Below, piece after piece: positions 20,033 through 29,216 of a DNA stretch of 45,936 nucleotides. This DNA comes from CADCTB01 sp038231955 (lineage in GTDB: Bacteria; Actinomycetota; Acidimicrobiia; Acidimicrobiales; AC-14). Location: contig JBBSIS010000002.1 in assembly GCA_038231955.1 (NCBI GenBank), forward strand, positions 1-45,936. Reading direction: 5' to 3'. Each line of letters starts with the position of its first letter. Position 1 is the stretch's first letter. The notes under the pieces are model-generated. The model searched no databases. It was not told the origin of the DNA and saw nothing but the letters and a program-made list of their open reading frames with translations. A program made the position numbers and the translations under genes.

Positions 20033-20303
20033 GACGTCGCTGCTCCATCAGCTTTCCCATCTCCTCACCGGTGGTTCCCTCCCCGCTGGCGATGTCCGCC
20101 TGCGCCTGACGGACGCGTTCCATGGCGGGATGGTCGCTCAGCAGTTCGAGCGTGGCTTCAAGTGAGTCAAGGTCCTCCGCTGAGATGAGCACGACGTACG
20201 ACCGGCCGTTCTTGGTGATCTGTACGCGCTGATGCGTTCGGTCCACGTCGTCGGCGATCTCCGACAGCCGAGCTTTGGCGTCTGACAGGGGAATGGTCTC
20301 CAT
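20013..20303 (-). CDS. Phd/YefM-family antitoxin
   Basis: The 96-aa protein METIPLSDAKARLSEIADDV, with THQRVQITKNGRSYVVLIS, is a clear Phd/YefM N-terminal DNA-binding domain. An extended tail (GEGTTGEEMGKLMEQRRRGR) should bind the toxin. ATG 20303 lies 8 nt after TAGTAT with no ribosome-binding site. An ACTAGT-centred partial dyad at about 20310-20323 may be the operator. Confidence 0.88.
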   Translation of the reverse strand: METIPLSDAKARLSEIADDVDRTHQRVQITKNGRSYVVLISAEDLDSLEATLELLSDHPAMERVRQAQADIASGEGTTGEEMGKLMEQRRRGRNER

Positions 20304-20349
20304 AGCGCCGAATACTAGTCTATGCGGTCGGGACGGGCGAAGCACCGCC

Positions 20350-20652
20350 TCATGGACACTCAAACTGGACGGCGTGTCGGGTACGGAGAATCGGCTTGAT
20401 CAGCCGCTCGATCAGGTCGAGGTGGCGGGGATCGGTGGCGTAGCGCCGGTAGGCGTCGACATCGTCGAAGTCGGCGACCACCGCGAACTCGTCGTTGCCC
20501 GAGGCGAGGCCGGCGTCGGCCCCGAACCGGTAGGACCGGATGTCGGAGATCAGTCCGGGCAGGGTGGCCAGGCCCTCGTGCAGCGCCCTGCGCTGGACGT
20601 CGGTGACGCCCGGCTTCCAGGTGAAGAGCGCTACGTGGGTGAGTCGTCCCAT
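20350..20652 (-). CDS. Dabb (stress-responsive A/B barrel) domain protein
   Basis: The 100-aa protein MGRLTHVALFTWKPGVTDVQ, with RSYRFGADAG, DEFAVVADFDDVDAYRRYAT and HLDLIERLIKPIL, fits the dimeric alpha-beta barrel Dabb family. Cellular roles are mostly undefined; some plant members are biosynthetic cyclases. It starts inside the end of the upstream hydrolase gene (22-bp overlap), so the two are co-translated and may act on a common substrate. Confidence 0.85.
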   Translation of the reverse strand: MGRLTHVALFTWKPGVTDVQRRALHEGLATLPGLISDIRSYRFGADAGLASGNDEFAVVADFDDVDAYRRYATDPRHLDLIERLIKPILRTRHAVQFECP

Positions 20653-21398
20653 TGGCAGATACTGCCAAGGAAGTCGGCGACCAAGTCCGGCCACCGCCGC
20701 ACGGCCGCCAGGTCGGTGGCCACGTGCAGCTCGCTGAGGACCATGAGCTCGGCCAGGGACTCGGCGGTGGAGACGGGGTGGGCGGCGTCGCCCGTCCAGG
20801 CCAGGATCAGCGTGGGCATGACGATCGAGCGCACCTCATCGCGTGTGGGCAGGTCGGAGGACGCCGCGCCCCGCAGGATGGACGGCATGGCCTGGTGGTC
20901 CATGCGACGGAGGTGGCGCAACCAGATCTCACGGGACTCCGGCAGCTCCTCGGCCAGGATCCGGGGCTCGCCGACCGACTGGAGCGCCTTGAGATAGGCG
21001 GGCACACCTCGGCGCTCGACCAGCCGGGCCGCGGCCTCATAGGCCTCGGCCTGGGCCGGCCGGCCCTCCCACGCGGTGGGAGGAGTCACCAGGACCAGGC
21101 CCTGCACCCGTCGAGGCGCACGGGCCGCGGCGTAGATGGCTGTGGCCGCCCCCATGGAGGCGCCCCCTGCTACGAAGGGTCCCTGTCCTGGCGCCCGCAG
21201 CATGTCGTCGACGAGGGCCGACCACCGGTAGGCCCGGTCCTCGAAATAGGCGCACTCACACCCGCCGTGGCCCCGGGCATCGTAGCGGACGACCCGGGCC
21301 ACCGCCTCGGCCGACGACCAGTCGTACAGGCCCAGGTCGTCCTCATGGGCCATACAGCTGTTCAGTCCATGGGCCCAGACAAACGTGCAGCGATTCAC
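20631..21398 (-). CDS. Alpha/beta hydrolase
   Basis: The 255-aa protein has the fold's hallmarks: VWAHGLNSCM (oxyanion region), VVRYDARGHGGCE, the nucleophile elbow GGASMGAATAIYAA, an acidic position near LILAWTGDAAHPVS and a late His in LHVATDLAAVRRWPDLVADF. Esterase, lactonase or haloperoxidase-like chemistry cannot be separated. Start GTG 21398. It forms a coupled pair with the Dabb gene. Confidence 0.85.
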   Translation of the reverse strand: MNRCTFVWAHGLNSCMAHEDDLGLYDWSSAEAVARVVRYDARGHGGCECAYFEDRAYRWSALVDDMLRAPGQGPFVAGGASMGAATAIYAAARAPRRVQGLVLVTPPTAWEGRPAQAEAYEAAARLVERRGVPAYLKALQSVGEPRILAEELPESREIWLRHLRRMDHQAMPSILRGAASSDLPTRDEVRSIVMPTLILAWTGDAAHPVSTAESLAELMVLSELHVATDLAAVRRWPDLVADFLGSICQWDDSPT

Positions 21399-21464
21399 AA
21401 CGATCGACGTTCCCTGCTTCAGCGGAGGATCAACCTCTTGTAGACCATCGGCGGACCCTCCGCA

Positions 21465-21485
21465 ATAGCTGTCGGGGACAGCTAT
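21465..21485 (-). terminator. Hairpin after the tadG-like gene
   Basis: ATAGCTGTC and GACAGCTAT form a perfect 9-bp stem around GGG, 13 bp beyond the stop codon of the leftward TadG-like gene and before the hydrolase. The following T-run is short, so termination may be weak or factor-assisted. Confidence 0.6.
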
Positions 21486-21498
21486 ATGCTCCTTGCGT

Positions 21499-23172
21499 TT
21501 AGCCCACCAAGCCAGGCGTCCCGCATTTCAGGGCGCGTGCCGTGACGTCGGCACCGCCGACGTCCAAACCGAGGACGGACAACAGAGGCGTGAGGACGCG
21601 GCTGTCGACCTGGCCGACCAGCGGCCTCAGGGCGGCCATGGTGGTGGAGACGATGGTCCCGAGCAGGGGCAGCGCAACGGCGTTCAGAACGGTTGGCGTT
21701 CCCGGCGTGAACGTCATCAGCCCGTCCAGGCCGACCGGAGTAGAGCCCGCATGCTTGGAGGTCTCGGTGCCGAGGGGCGGCGGGAACTGGGAGGGATAGT
21801 TGAAGACCAGATCACTGGGCCCCCCGTCCGTTGTCGGCACCACGCTGGTCGTGGGGATGTCGAGGATCGGAATGTTCCCGACCAGGATGACGTCGGCGTA
21901 GACTTTCAACGTCGTCGAAATCGAACCGGAAAAGGCGCTCGGGTCGACCCTGACAGTCATGGTGGACGGCGTGCCGCAGCTGACGTCGGCCAACGTCCCG
22001 GTCGCTCCTGCGCCGATGATCTTGATGGGAAGATCCTGCTTCACCCGTGTCCCGACCAGGCCCACGACGCTGATCGGCAGGTCGAGACTGGGTGTGACCG
22101 TGAGCTCCACCTGCGATGTGGTGACGCCCCCGCCCTTGGGGCCGAAGTAGAACTTCGGGGGCTCGATGACCTTGAGGGCGGCCTTCGTCGTCAGCACGCC
22201 AGGGACAGTGATCCCGACGTCGGAGACGTTGATGAGATTGGTGCCGTTGGCCACCTGGGCCGAAGCGGTGACCAGCTGGAAAACATTGAGCGTCGAGGCG
22301 AGCGCCATGTCGTTGGCGCCTTGGTCCACAGTAACGAACCGGCCCAGCTTGAACGTGGTCAAGGTGGTTGCGGTGATCTGGCCCCGGAGGGTGTTCAAGA
22401 TGGTCGCCTGGGCCGCTCCCGTCGGGCCCTGGGCGGTCAAGGCCTGGGCCGTGGCCTGGAAGAGCTGGGAGAGCGATATGTTGGCGTTCAGTAGTTCGTC
22501 GACTGTCCCGACGCTGAAGCCCATGGTGCCGAGCTGGTAGCGCAAGGCTTCGAGGGTGACGTTGCCCGTGACCAGTCCCTGCCAGCTGACGAGCCCGGCA
22601 CTGATGCTGCTACCCCGCAGTATCCCCCCCATGAAGCGGTTCAGAATGGCCGATCGGTCGGTGTCGATCGTGGCGAGAGCCGAGCCGATAGAGAACCCGC
22701 CCATCGGCTCGCCCGAGGCGACGGCGCAAGCCTTCACCGTTCTGGCAATCTGGCTCACCAGAGGAAAGAAGGGTTTCCGAGGTGAGGAGACAACGACCTC
22801 GACGGCCTTGCCGGCGACGTTGGGAACGACCTTGGCGCCGCACGCGGCGCCGGCGGGAGCCACGTCTCCCAGAACTGCGCTCACGGTGTAGCTGGAGTCG
22901 GAAGGCGTTGGGAAGAACCTGTTCCTTGTCGCGCTGTCGGTGGCCCGGGACGAGTAGTCGGTCAGATCGCGAACAGCGTCCAGCGCGGCCAAGTCGGCGA
23001 CCTTCTGGTTGGACCGCTTGTCGGAGGCGACAAAGCCAGTGTCGACGGCCAGGCTGGCGGCGATCACAGCGATCACCAGGCCCACACCTGCGAGGATCAG
23101 GACGGCGCCCCGCTCCTCTTGCCGGTACCTCAGAGGGGACGGCATCCGGATTCTGCCCTTCTCGGTGCTCAT
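21499..23172 (-). CDS. TadG-like pilus-associated protein
   Basis: The 557-aa protein has an N-terminal Tad-type segment, ERGAVLILAGVGLVIAVIAA (residues about 20-39), followed by a long external region rich in Thr, Val and Gly. The hydrophobic helix preceded by E-R-G is the TadE/TadG-like signal used by minor pseudopilins. The external part has no recognisable enzymatic motif and may be an adhesin or pilus-base component. ATG 23172 overlaps the upstream tadE stop (ATGA), so both are co-translated. It is divergent from the cpaB operon. Confidence 0.75.
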   Translation of the reverse strand: MSTEKGRIRMPSPLRYRQEERGAVLILAGVGLVIAVIAASLAVDTGFVASDKRSNQKVADLAALDAVRDLTDYSSRATDSATRNRFFPTPSDSSYTVSAVLGDVAPAGAACGAKVVPNVAGKAVEVVVSSPRKPFFPLVSQIARTVKACAVASGEPMGGFSIGSALATIDTDRSAILNRFMGGILRGSSISAGLVSWQGLVTGNVTLEALRYQLGTMGFSVGTVDELLNANISLSQLFQATAQALTAQGPTGAAQATILNTLRGQITATTLTTFKLGRFVTVDQGANDMALASTLNVFQLVTASAQVANGTNLINVSDVGITVPGVLTTKAALKVIEPPKFYFGPKGGGVTTSQVELTVTPSLDLPISVVGLVGTRVKQDLPIKIIGAGATGTLADVSCGTPSTMTVRVDPSAFSGSISTTLKVYADVILVGNIPILDIPTTSVVPTTDGGPSDLVFNYPSQFPPPLGTETSKHAGSTPVGLDGLMTFTPGTPTVLNAVALPLLGTIVSTTMAALRPLVGQVDSRVLTPLLSVLGLDVGGADVTARALKCGTPGLVG

Positions 23173-23618
23173 GCGTATTGCACCACGGCAGTCGAGCTGA
23201 CGGTGTTCGGCGTGACCAGGCCCAGGCCGGGCGCCGGCGGCACTACCGGGTTGGTGGCCAGATTGTAGGTGATGGTGACGGTGATGCACTGGTTCGAACC
23301 GCAGGCCGCCGTGGAGTACACCGGCGCATATGCGCCCGGCATCCCCAGGGCCGTCTGTACCCTGGCGGTCGCCGCGCTCACGGCGCCGGCAGAGCTGGTC
23401 TGACCGACAGCGGCCCTGGCTCCTTCCGCTGCGGCGTTGGTGACCCGCTGCTTGGTAGCCAGGATCATCCCGAAGGCGACGAGGCCGTAGATGATGAACA
23501 CGAAGAGGCCGATCACTAAGGCGAACTCGACCAGTGCGGCACCCCGCTGGTCCCGCCCGAGTAGCTGTCGCCGGCCCCGTCGCTCGACATCATGTCGTCG
23601 CTTCACGCTGTGCTCCAT
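23169..23618 (-). CDS. tadE: TadE-like pseudopilin
   Basis: The 149-aa protein has QRGAALVEFALVIGLFVFII (residues about 24-43). In the class III prepilin signal, cleavage follows Gly and Glu is at mature position 5, followed here by Phe rather than Tyr. After the helix come NAAAEGARAAVGQ and two cysteines (TAACGSNQCITV) that may form a disulphide. Processing requires a TadV/CpaA-type peptidase, which is not in this window. It opens the leftward tadE-tadG unit. Confidence 0.85.
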   Translation of the reverse strand: MEHSVKRRHDVERRGRRQLLGRDQRGAALVEFALVIGLFVFIIYGLVAFGMILATKQRVTNAAAEGARAAVGQTSSAGAVSAATARVQTALGMPGAYAPVYSTAACGSNQCITVTITYNLATNPVVPPAPGLGLVTPNTVSSTAVVQYA

Positions 23619-23795
23619 CTCGCGGTTGCCTGACTAGGTCAAGAGGCCTATCGGCGTACGGCCGAGGCATCTTGAGCCCGTCGCATAGGCAATTCGGCCT
23701 ACAGGTGGGCAGTGGTGCCGCCGAAAACCTCTCTGGGCGACCCCGACGCGGGTGTCGGACCGAACCCACTACCTCGAGAGACCGGAGAGCTCCAC
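23619..23795. promoter_or_regulatory. Divergent control region of the tad locus
   Basis: This 177-bp gap must hold promoters for tadE (leftward) and cpaB (rightward). It contains a partly self-complementary stretch (GCCTAT near 23648 and ATAGGC near 23685, with CGGC-GTAC-GGCCG inside) and a small hairpin (CCGAC/GTCGG near 23743-23758). I see no clear -10/-35 pair and no confident riboswitch. Confidence 0.4.
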
Positions 23796-24533
23796 ATGGG
23801 AAAGCGCTCAAACCTGATCGTGACGCTCGGCCTTGCCGTCTTCATCGTCGGCGCCGCAGCCACCTTCCTCGTCGTCCGCAACAGCGGCAGCGACTCCACC
23901 CCGACAGCAGGCGCAGGGCGGGTGGCCGTCCTGGTGGCCGACAAGCCCATTCCCGCCGGCACCCAGGGCAGCGCCGCCGTCAACCAGGGGATGGTGAAGT
24001 CCAAGGTGGTAGTGGAGAGCGCCCGGCCGGCGACCGCCCTCACCGACGTCTCCCAGCTGGCCGGTAAGACCGTCACCCTGGGCGTGGCCCAGGGCCAGGT
24101 CCTCACCACCGACCAGTTCCAGACGGCCCAGACCCGGATCGGGACGCTGAAGATCCCCGACGGCAAGACAGCCATCGCCGTGCAGATGGCGAACGTGGCC
24201 GGGGTGGCCGGCTTCGCCGGCGCCGGCGACAGGGTCAACGTCTACGGCGTCATCAAGCCCGGCTCCGACCCGAAGCAGCCCGCCGGTGGATCGCACCTCA
24301 TCATGCAGAGCACCGAGGTTCTGAACGTGAACGGCACGACGCTGGCGGCGGCGCAGGGCCAGCCCGGCGGCACCGGCCTGGTGTACCTGCTGGCCGTCTC
24401 CGCCCCTGAGGCCGAGCGCATCGCCTACCTGACCACCTTCGAGCAGCTCTACTTCTCGCTCGTCGCCAAGGACGCCCTGCCCGTGACCGGGACGCCCGGC
24501 TCGAGCATCACCGACGCCCTCAAGCAGTTCTGA
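23796..24533 (+). CDS. cpaB: Flp pilus assembly protein CpaB/RcpC
   Basis: The 245-aa protein has an N-terminal membrane helix (LIVTLGLAVFIVGAAATFLV, residues 7-26) and a SAF domain (VLVADKPIPAGTQG). The RcpC/CpaB region follows (GKTAIAVQMANVAGVAGFAG, GDRVNVYGVI). It is thought to link the pilus machinery to the cell wall. ATG 23796 has GGAGAG 8 nt upstream. It is the first gene of the rightward assembly operon. Confidence 0.9.
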   Translation: MGKRSNLIVTLGLAVFIVGAAATFLVVRNSGSDSTPTAGAGRVAVLVADKPIPAGTQGSAAVNQGMVKSKVVVESARPATALTDVSQLAGKTVTLGVAQGQVLTTDQFQTAQTRIGTLKIPDGKTAIAVQMANVAGVAGFAGAGDRVNVYGVIKPGSDPKQPAGGSHLIMQSTEVLNVNGTTLAAAQGQPGGTGLVYLLAVSAPEAERIAYLTTFEQLYFSLVAKDALPVTGTPGSSITDALKQF

Positions 24534-24548
24534 GAGGAGACCGCAACC

Positions 24549-25811
24549 GTGCGTAATCCAAAGATCCTCGTCCTCGAAAAGGACGAAACCCTCGTCGACC
24601 AGGTGCGGGGGGTGGCGGCCGAGCTCCGGCCCCGTCCCGAGGTCGTCGGCGTGGACCGGGCCACCGCAGTGGAGGAGGCCCTGCACAGCGACGGTCCCTT
24701 CGACGTGATGATCGCCGGCCCCACGATGAGCACCAAGAACGGGCTGAGCGCCCTCCAGGCCATCCACGACGAAACGCCCGCCACCAGCCTGGTGCTGGCC
24801 TTCGCCAAGCGGCCAGATGCCACCCTCCGCGAGATCATCCGGACCGGCGCCATCGACCTGCTGCAGCTCCCCGTCGCCGACCGCTCTCTGGGGGAGACCA
24901 TCGAGAGGGCGGTGACCCACAGCCGGTCACGACCCAGCGCGCCGGCTGCTGCTGCCGTCGACCCGGCTCATGCGGCGGCACCCAAGGGCACGGTGTTCAC
25001 CGTGTCCTCCGCCACCGGCGGGTGTGGCAAGACGTTCTACGCCACCAACCTGGCGTACTACCTCCACCAGCACACCGGGAAGCGGACGTGCATCGTCGAC
25101 CTCGACCTCCAGTTCGGCGAAGTCTCCACTGCCCTGCGGCTGCGCCCCCGCTTCACCATCTCCGACGTGCTCTCACGCGATGACATCGACGACGTCGACC
25201 TGTCGACCCACATCGAGGAATACGTCGTCACCCATGACTCAGGGGTGATGGTGCTGGCTGCGCCGATGGATCCGTCCGAGGCGGACCGCATCCACCCGGC
25301 CGACGTGACCAAGGTGATCGAAGCGGCCCGGTCGAAGTTCGACTACGTGATCGTCGACACGCCGGCGGCGCTCACCGAGATCGTGCTGGCCGCCTTCGAC
25401 CTGTCCAACCAGCTTTACGTGATGGCCACCCTCGACCTGCCGAGCGTGCGCCACATGGGCGTGTTCCTCAACACCCTCGACAAGCTGAAGATCCCTTCTG
25501 ACAACGTCAAGCTCATCCTGAACAAGGCAGAGAGCGATGTCGGCCTGGACATCGACCAGGTCGGCCGGCTCTTCCCCCAGGGCTTCACGTCCGTGCTGCC
25601 CTATGCCAAGGAGGTCACCAAGTCAGTGAACTCGGGCACGCCGGTGCTGGCCTTCTCACCTACTGCGGACGTGAGCCGCCGCATGGCGACCGGCATGGCC
25701 CCCCTCCTGCCCGAGGGCAGCCCGGCCCGCGTAGCTGCAGCCGACGCCGGCCAGCGCCGCAGTGTGTTCAGCCGCTTGTTCCATCCCCGCCTCCATCCCC
25801 AAGCGTCCTAG
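24549..25811 (+). CDS. tadZ: TadZ/CpaE-like pilus localisation ATPase
   Basis: The 420-aa protein has an N-terminal receiver-like domain (residues 5-110) and a MinD/ParA-like ATPase domain. The receiver lacks the phospho-acceptor Asp: DVMIAGPTM has Gly at the expected site. The ATPase has a Walker A ATGGCGKT (155-162) and DLDLQFGEV (184-192). TadZ proteins position the Tad secretion machinery. GTG 24549 has AGGAG 10 nt upstream. It lies between cpaB and tadA, 15 bp from each. Confidence 0.9.
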   Translation: MRNPKILVLEKDETLVDQVRGVAAELRPRPEVVGVDRATAVEEALHSDGPFDVMIAGPTMSTKNGLSALQAIHDETPATSLVLAFAKRPDATLREIIRTGAIDLLQLPVADRSLGETIERAVTHSRSRPSAPAAAAVDPAHAAAPKGTVFTVSSATGGCGKTFYATNLAYYLHQHTGKRTCIVDLDLQFGEVSTALRLRPRFTISDVLSRDDIDDVDLSTHIEEYVVTHDSGVMVLAAPMDPSEADRIHPADVTKVIEAARSKFDYVIVDTPAALTEIVLAAFDLSNQLYVMATLDLPSVRHMGVFLNTLDKLKIPSDNVKLILNKAESDVGLDIDQVGRLFPQGFTSVLPYAKEVTKSVNSGTPVLAFSPTADVSRRMATGMAPLLPEGSPARVAAADAGQRRSVFSRLFHPRLHPQAS

Positions 25812-25826
25812 GGAGACAGCTCGCAC

Positions 25827-27317
25827 ATGAAACTCTCCGACAAGTTGGCCTCATTGGAGGCGCAGGAGCACATCCAGAGCAGCCGTCCTGCTGCACCGGG
25901 TACGGTAGCCCGCCGCCGGCCCTCGCCACCGGCCGGCGCCGGTGCCGAACCCCGCCGGACGACGTCAGCCGGTTGGCAGGCGTCGAAGCGCAAGGTGCGC
26001 GAGCTGGTGCTGACCGAGGTGGCGCCCAAGGCCACTGGCCTCTCCAGCGCCGCCCTGGCCACCGAGGTGCGGGCCGCCCTCGACAACATCATCCAGCGGG
26101 AGGACGTGAAGGTCTCGCCCCGGGAGCGCCGGTCCTTCGTCCAGGAGATGATCCAGGACACCCTTGGGTACGGCCCCCTCGACCCCCTGCTCTCAGACCC
26201 ATCCATCACCGAGATCATGTGCAACAGCTATGAGGACATCTGGATCGAGCGTGACGGCAAGCTTCACCAGGTCGGCGCCAGCTTCACCGACGACCAGCAG
26301 TACCGGCACGTCATCGAGAAGATCGTGGCCGGCGTCGGGCGGCGCATCGACGAGTCCTCGCCCATGGTCGACGCCCGCCTCCCCGACGGCTCCCGTGTCA
26401 ATGCGATCCTGCCGCCGCTCTCGGTGCACGGTCCCGTTCTGACCATCCGGAAGTTCGCCGCCGACCCATACACGGTGAAGGATCTCATCAACTTCGGCAC
26501 CTTCACCCTTGACCTCTCGGTGGTGATGGAGGCCTGCGTCCGAGGAAAGCTCAACATTCTGGTCTCCGGCGGCACCGGCACCGGCAAGACCACCAACCTC
26601 AACGTCCTGTCGTCGTTCATCCCCGAGGGCGAGCGCATCGTGACCATCGAGGACGCCGCCGAGCTCCAGCTCCAGCAGTCCCACGTCATCAGCCTCGAGG
26701 CCCGGCCGCCCAACGCCGAGGGCGCTGGCGAGGTCCGCATCCGAGACCTGGTCCGCAACGCCCTGCGTATGCGGCCGGACCGCATCATCGTCGGTGAGGT
26801 CCGCGGCCAGGAAGCTCTCGACATGCTCCAGGCCATGAACACCGGCCACGAGGGCTCGATGACCACCGTCCACTGCAACGGTCCCCGTGACGCGCTCAGC
26901 CGGCTCGAAACCATGGTGTTGATGGCCGGCTACGACCTGCCCATCAAGGCCATCAGGGAGCAGATCTGCTCGGCGCTGAACCTGATCATGCACCTCGACC
27001 GCATGCCCGACGGCCGCCGCATCGTGACCTCTGTCACCGAGCTGCAAGGCATGGAGGGCGACACGATCCTGCTGCAGGACATCTTCAAGTTCCAGCTACA
27101 TCCCAAGATCGACGGCAGTCGGACCACCGGAGAACTGGTGGCCAGCGGGCTACGGCCCAAGTTCCTCGACAAGTTGGCCGAGGAAGGAATCGAGGTGCCG
27201 GCGTCGGCGTTCCGTTCCCCCGGCCCTCCGACCCGTGCCCAGCCCCCGGTCTCCCGCCTGCGGAGCCGCCGTCTCCCCTCCCCATCCGAACTCGCAACTG
27301 CGGAGCGTGCCAGATGA
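25827..27317 (+). CDS. tadA: TadA/CpaF secretion ATPase
   Basis: The 496-aa hexameric ATPase powers Flp pilus extension and probably retraction. After a variable N-terminus come the CpaF regions: ITEIMCNSYEDIWIERDGKL (127-146), Walker A GGTGTGKTT (248-256), RIVTIEDAAELQL, Walker B RIIVGEVRG (319-327) and the His box TGHEGSMTTVH (339-349). The C-terminal 50 residues are Pro/Ser/Arg-rich and probably disordered. The stop overlaps the tadB start. Confidence 0.96.
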   Translation: MKLSDKLASLEAQEHIQSSRPAAPGTVARRRPSPPAGAGAEPRRTTSAGWQASKRKVRELVLTEVAPKATGLSSAALATEVRAALDNIIQREDVKVSPRERRSFVQEMIQDTLGYGPLDPLLSDPSITEIMCNSYEDIWIERDGKLHQVGASFTDDQQYRHVIEKIVAGVGRRIDESSPMVDARLPDGSRVNAILPPLSVHGPVLTIRKFAADPYTVKDLINFGTFTLDLSVVMEACVRGKLNILVSGGTGTGKTTNLNVLSSFIPEGERIVTIEDAAELQLQQSHVISLEARPPNAEGAGEVRIRDLVRNALRMRPDRIIVGEVRGQEALDMLQAMNTGHEGSMTTVHCNGPRDALSRLETMVLMAGYDLPIKAIREQICSALNLIMHLDRMPDGRRIVTSVTELQGMEGDTILLQDIFKFQLHPKIDGSRTTGELVASGLRPKFLDKLAEEGIEVPASAFRSPGPPTRAQPPVSRLRSRRLPSPSELATAERAR

Positions 27318-28276
27318 GCGTGACCATTTTCGCCATGATGGCCGTCGGCGCCGGTCTGGCCCTCGTGGTCGGCGGGCTCCTGTGGCGGGTGCGCGAGCGG
27401 GAAATGGCCCTCGCTGACATCCTGGAGCTGCCCTACGGCGAGCGCGATGTCAGTCCCGACTCGCTGACCGAGAGCTACAGCCCGCTCGTCGAAGGCTCGA
27501 TCGGCTTCGCCGGCAAAGTGGTCGACCAGTTCGACGAAAAGGGCGCAGTCCGGGCTGCCCTGGAACGGGCCCGCATCCCGATGCGCCCGGGGGAGTACGT
27601 CTTGATCGCCGGGGCGGGCGGCATGGCCGTGGCCGCGCTGCTACTGGGCCTGACCGGCGTGTGGATCTTCGCCCTCGTCGGCTTGGCCGCCGGGCCCCTG
27701 GGGAGTGCCCTGTACGTGCGTCGCCGCATCAGCAAGCGGCGCAAGGCATTTGAGGCCGCTCTTCCCGACGCCCTCACCCTTATCGCCTCGTCGCTGTCCG
27801 CCGGGCACACGTTCTTGCGGGCCATCCAAATGATGTGCGAGGAGGCCGACCCGCCGATCTCGGAGGAGTTCGCCCGCTTGGTGGCCGAGACCCGCCTGGG
27901 CGACCCCGTGGTCGAGGCCATGTCCCGGATGGCCAAGCGGCTTGAGATCCGCGATCTCGACTGGGTAGTGCAGGCCATCCGCATCCAACAGACTGTCGGC
28001 GGGAAGCTGGCTGACCTCCTGCACACCCTGGCCGACTTCATCAGAGCCCGAGAAGAGGTGCGCCGAGACGTTGCCGTGCTCACCGCCGAAGGCCGCATTT
28101 CAGCCTGGGTGCTCACCGCGCTGGCCCCGCTGATGCTGTTCGCCGTTCAGATGATGAACCCCGACTACTTGGCGCCGATGTACCGCGGCTGGGGTCTGGT
28201 CGTCCTCGGTCTTACCGCCGGGATGATGGCCGTGGGTTCATTCGTCATCTTCCGTATGACCAAGATCGAGGTTTGA
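27314..28276 (+). CDS. tadB: TadB inner-membrane platform protein
   Basis: The 320-aa protein has an N-terminal helix, a pair of central helices (about 98-135), the T2SSF domain (ALPDALTLIASSLSAGHTFL, SRMAKRLEIRDLDWVVQAIR, QQTVGGKLADLLHTLADFIR) and two C-terminal helices. It forms the membrane platform with TadC and couples to TadA. ATG 27314 overlaps the tadA stop (ATGA). Confidence 0.94.
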   Translation: MSVTIFAMMAVGAGLALVVGGLLWRVREREMALADILELPYGERDVSPDSLTESYSPLVEGSIGFAGKVVDQFDEKGAVRAALERARIPMRPGEYVLIAGAGGMAVAALLLGLTGVWIFALVGLAAGPLGSALYVRRRISKRRKAFEAALPDALTLIASSLSAGHTFLRAIQMMCEEADPPISEEFARLVAETRLGDPVVEAMSRMAKRLEIRDLDWVVQAIRIQQTVGGKLADLLHTLADFIRAREEVRRDVAVLTAEGRISAWVLTALAPLMLFAVQMMNPDYLAPMYRGWGLVVLGLTAGMMAVGSFVIFRMTKIEV

Positions 28277-28277
28277 C

Positions 28278-29207
28278 ATGCCTGCTCTCAGCATCGTCTT
28301 CGCCGGCGCCATGGCCATGGCCGGCGCCGCCATCGTCGCCGTCGGGGTGGCCCGTTCCCGCCGGCCCGCTTTCGACGTCGCCCACTACTTCCACGACCTC
28401 GACGAGGGCAACGGCGCCACCGACGAGTTCGAGCGCACCCTCGCCCAGCCGTTCTGGATCAGGGTGGTGCGACCGTTCAGCGGCCGGGCGCTCAAGGGCG
28501 TCACCCGGCTGACCCCGGGTGATTACCTGGAGCGCACCCGGCGCAAGCTGCTGCTAGCCGGGCTCACCGCATCTATGCGGGCCGAGGAGTTCGTCATCGC
28601 CCAGGCCGCAGCCACCGGCCTGCTCACGGTGGCGTCGCTTCTCTACCTGGTCCTGGGCCAGCCCGCACCCCGGATGGGGGTCCTGATCCTGATCCTCGGA
28701 CCGGTGATCGGCCTGTGCCTGCCGGCGTCGTGGCTCAGCCGCAAGGTCACCGAGCGGCAGGGCGCGATCTTGAAGGATCTTCCCGACACCCTTGACCTGC
28801 TGGCCATCTCGGTCGAGGCAGGCATGGGCTTCGAAGGCGCCCTCGACATCGTGTGCCAGCACTTCAACTCGCCGCTGTCGGAGGAGTTCGCCCGCACCCT
28901 CCACGAGATGGAGCTGGGCCTGCCTCGCCGCGACGCCTTTCAGAACCTGAAGAAGCGCACCGACGTGCCAGAACTCTCCAACTTCGTGCTTGCCCTCCTC
29001 CAGGCGGACGCCCTCGGCATCCCGATCGGCCGGGTCCTGAAGACCCAAGCGACGGAGATGCGGTCGAAGCGGCGGCAGTGGGCCCGAGAGAAGGCGGCCA
29101 AGCTCCCGGTGAAGATGCTCTTTCCACTGATGCTTTTCATCTTCCCGGCGATCATGGTTGTGGTCCTGGGGCCGGCAGTGGCCGGCATCTCTGAAGCCTT
29201 CAAGTAG
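28278..29207 (+). CDS. tadC: TadC inner-membrane platform protein
   Basis: The 309-aa protein is homologous in layout to TadB: N-terminal helix, two central helices, a T2SSF domain (DLPDTLDLLAISVEAGMGFE, LPRRDAFQNLKKRTDVPELS, LKTQATEMRSKRRQWAREKA) and a terminal helix pair (MLFPLMLFIFPAIMVVVLGP). The start is one base after the tadB stop. The R-R-Q-W-A-R-E-K-A-A-K stretch is typical of TadC. Confidence 0.94.
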   Translation: MPALSIVFAGAMAMAGAAIVAVGVARSRRPAFDVAHYFHDLDEGNGATDEFERTLAQPFWIRVVRPFSGRALKGVTRLTPGDYLERTRRKLLLAGLTASMRAEEFVIAQAAATGLLTVASLLYLVLGQPAPRMGVLILILGPVIGLCLPASWLSRKVTERQGAILKDLPDTLDLLAISVEAGMGFEGALDIVCQHFNSPLSEEFARTLHEMELGLPRRDAFQNLKKRTDVPELSNFVLALLQADALGIPIGRVLKTQATEMRSKRRQWAREKAAKLPVKMLFPLMLFIFPAIMVVVLGPAVAGISEAFK

Positions 29208-29216
29208 GGCCGGACC

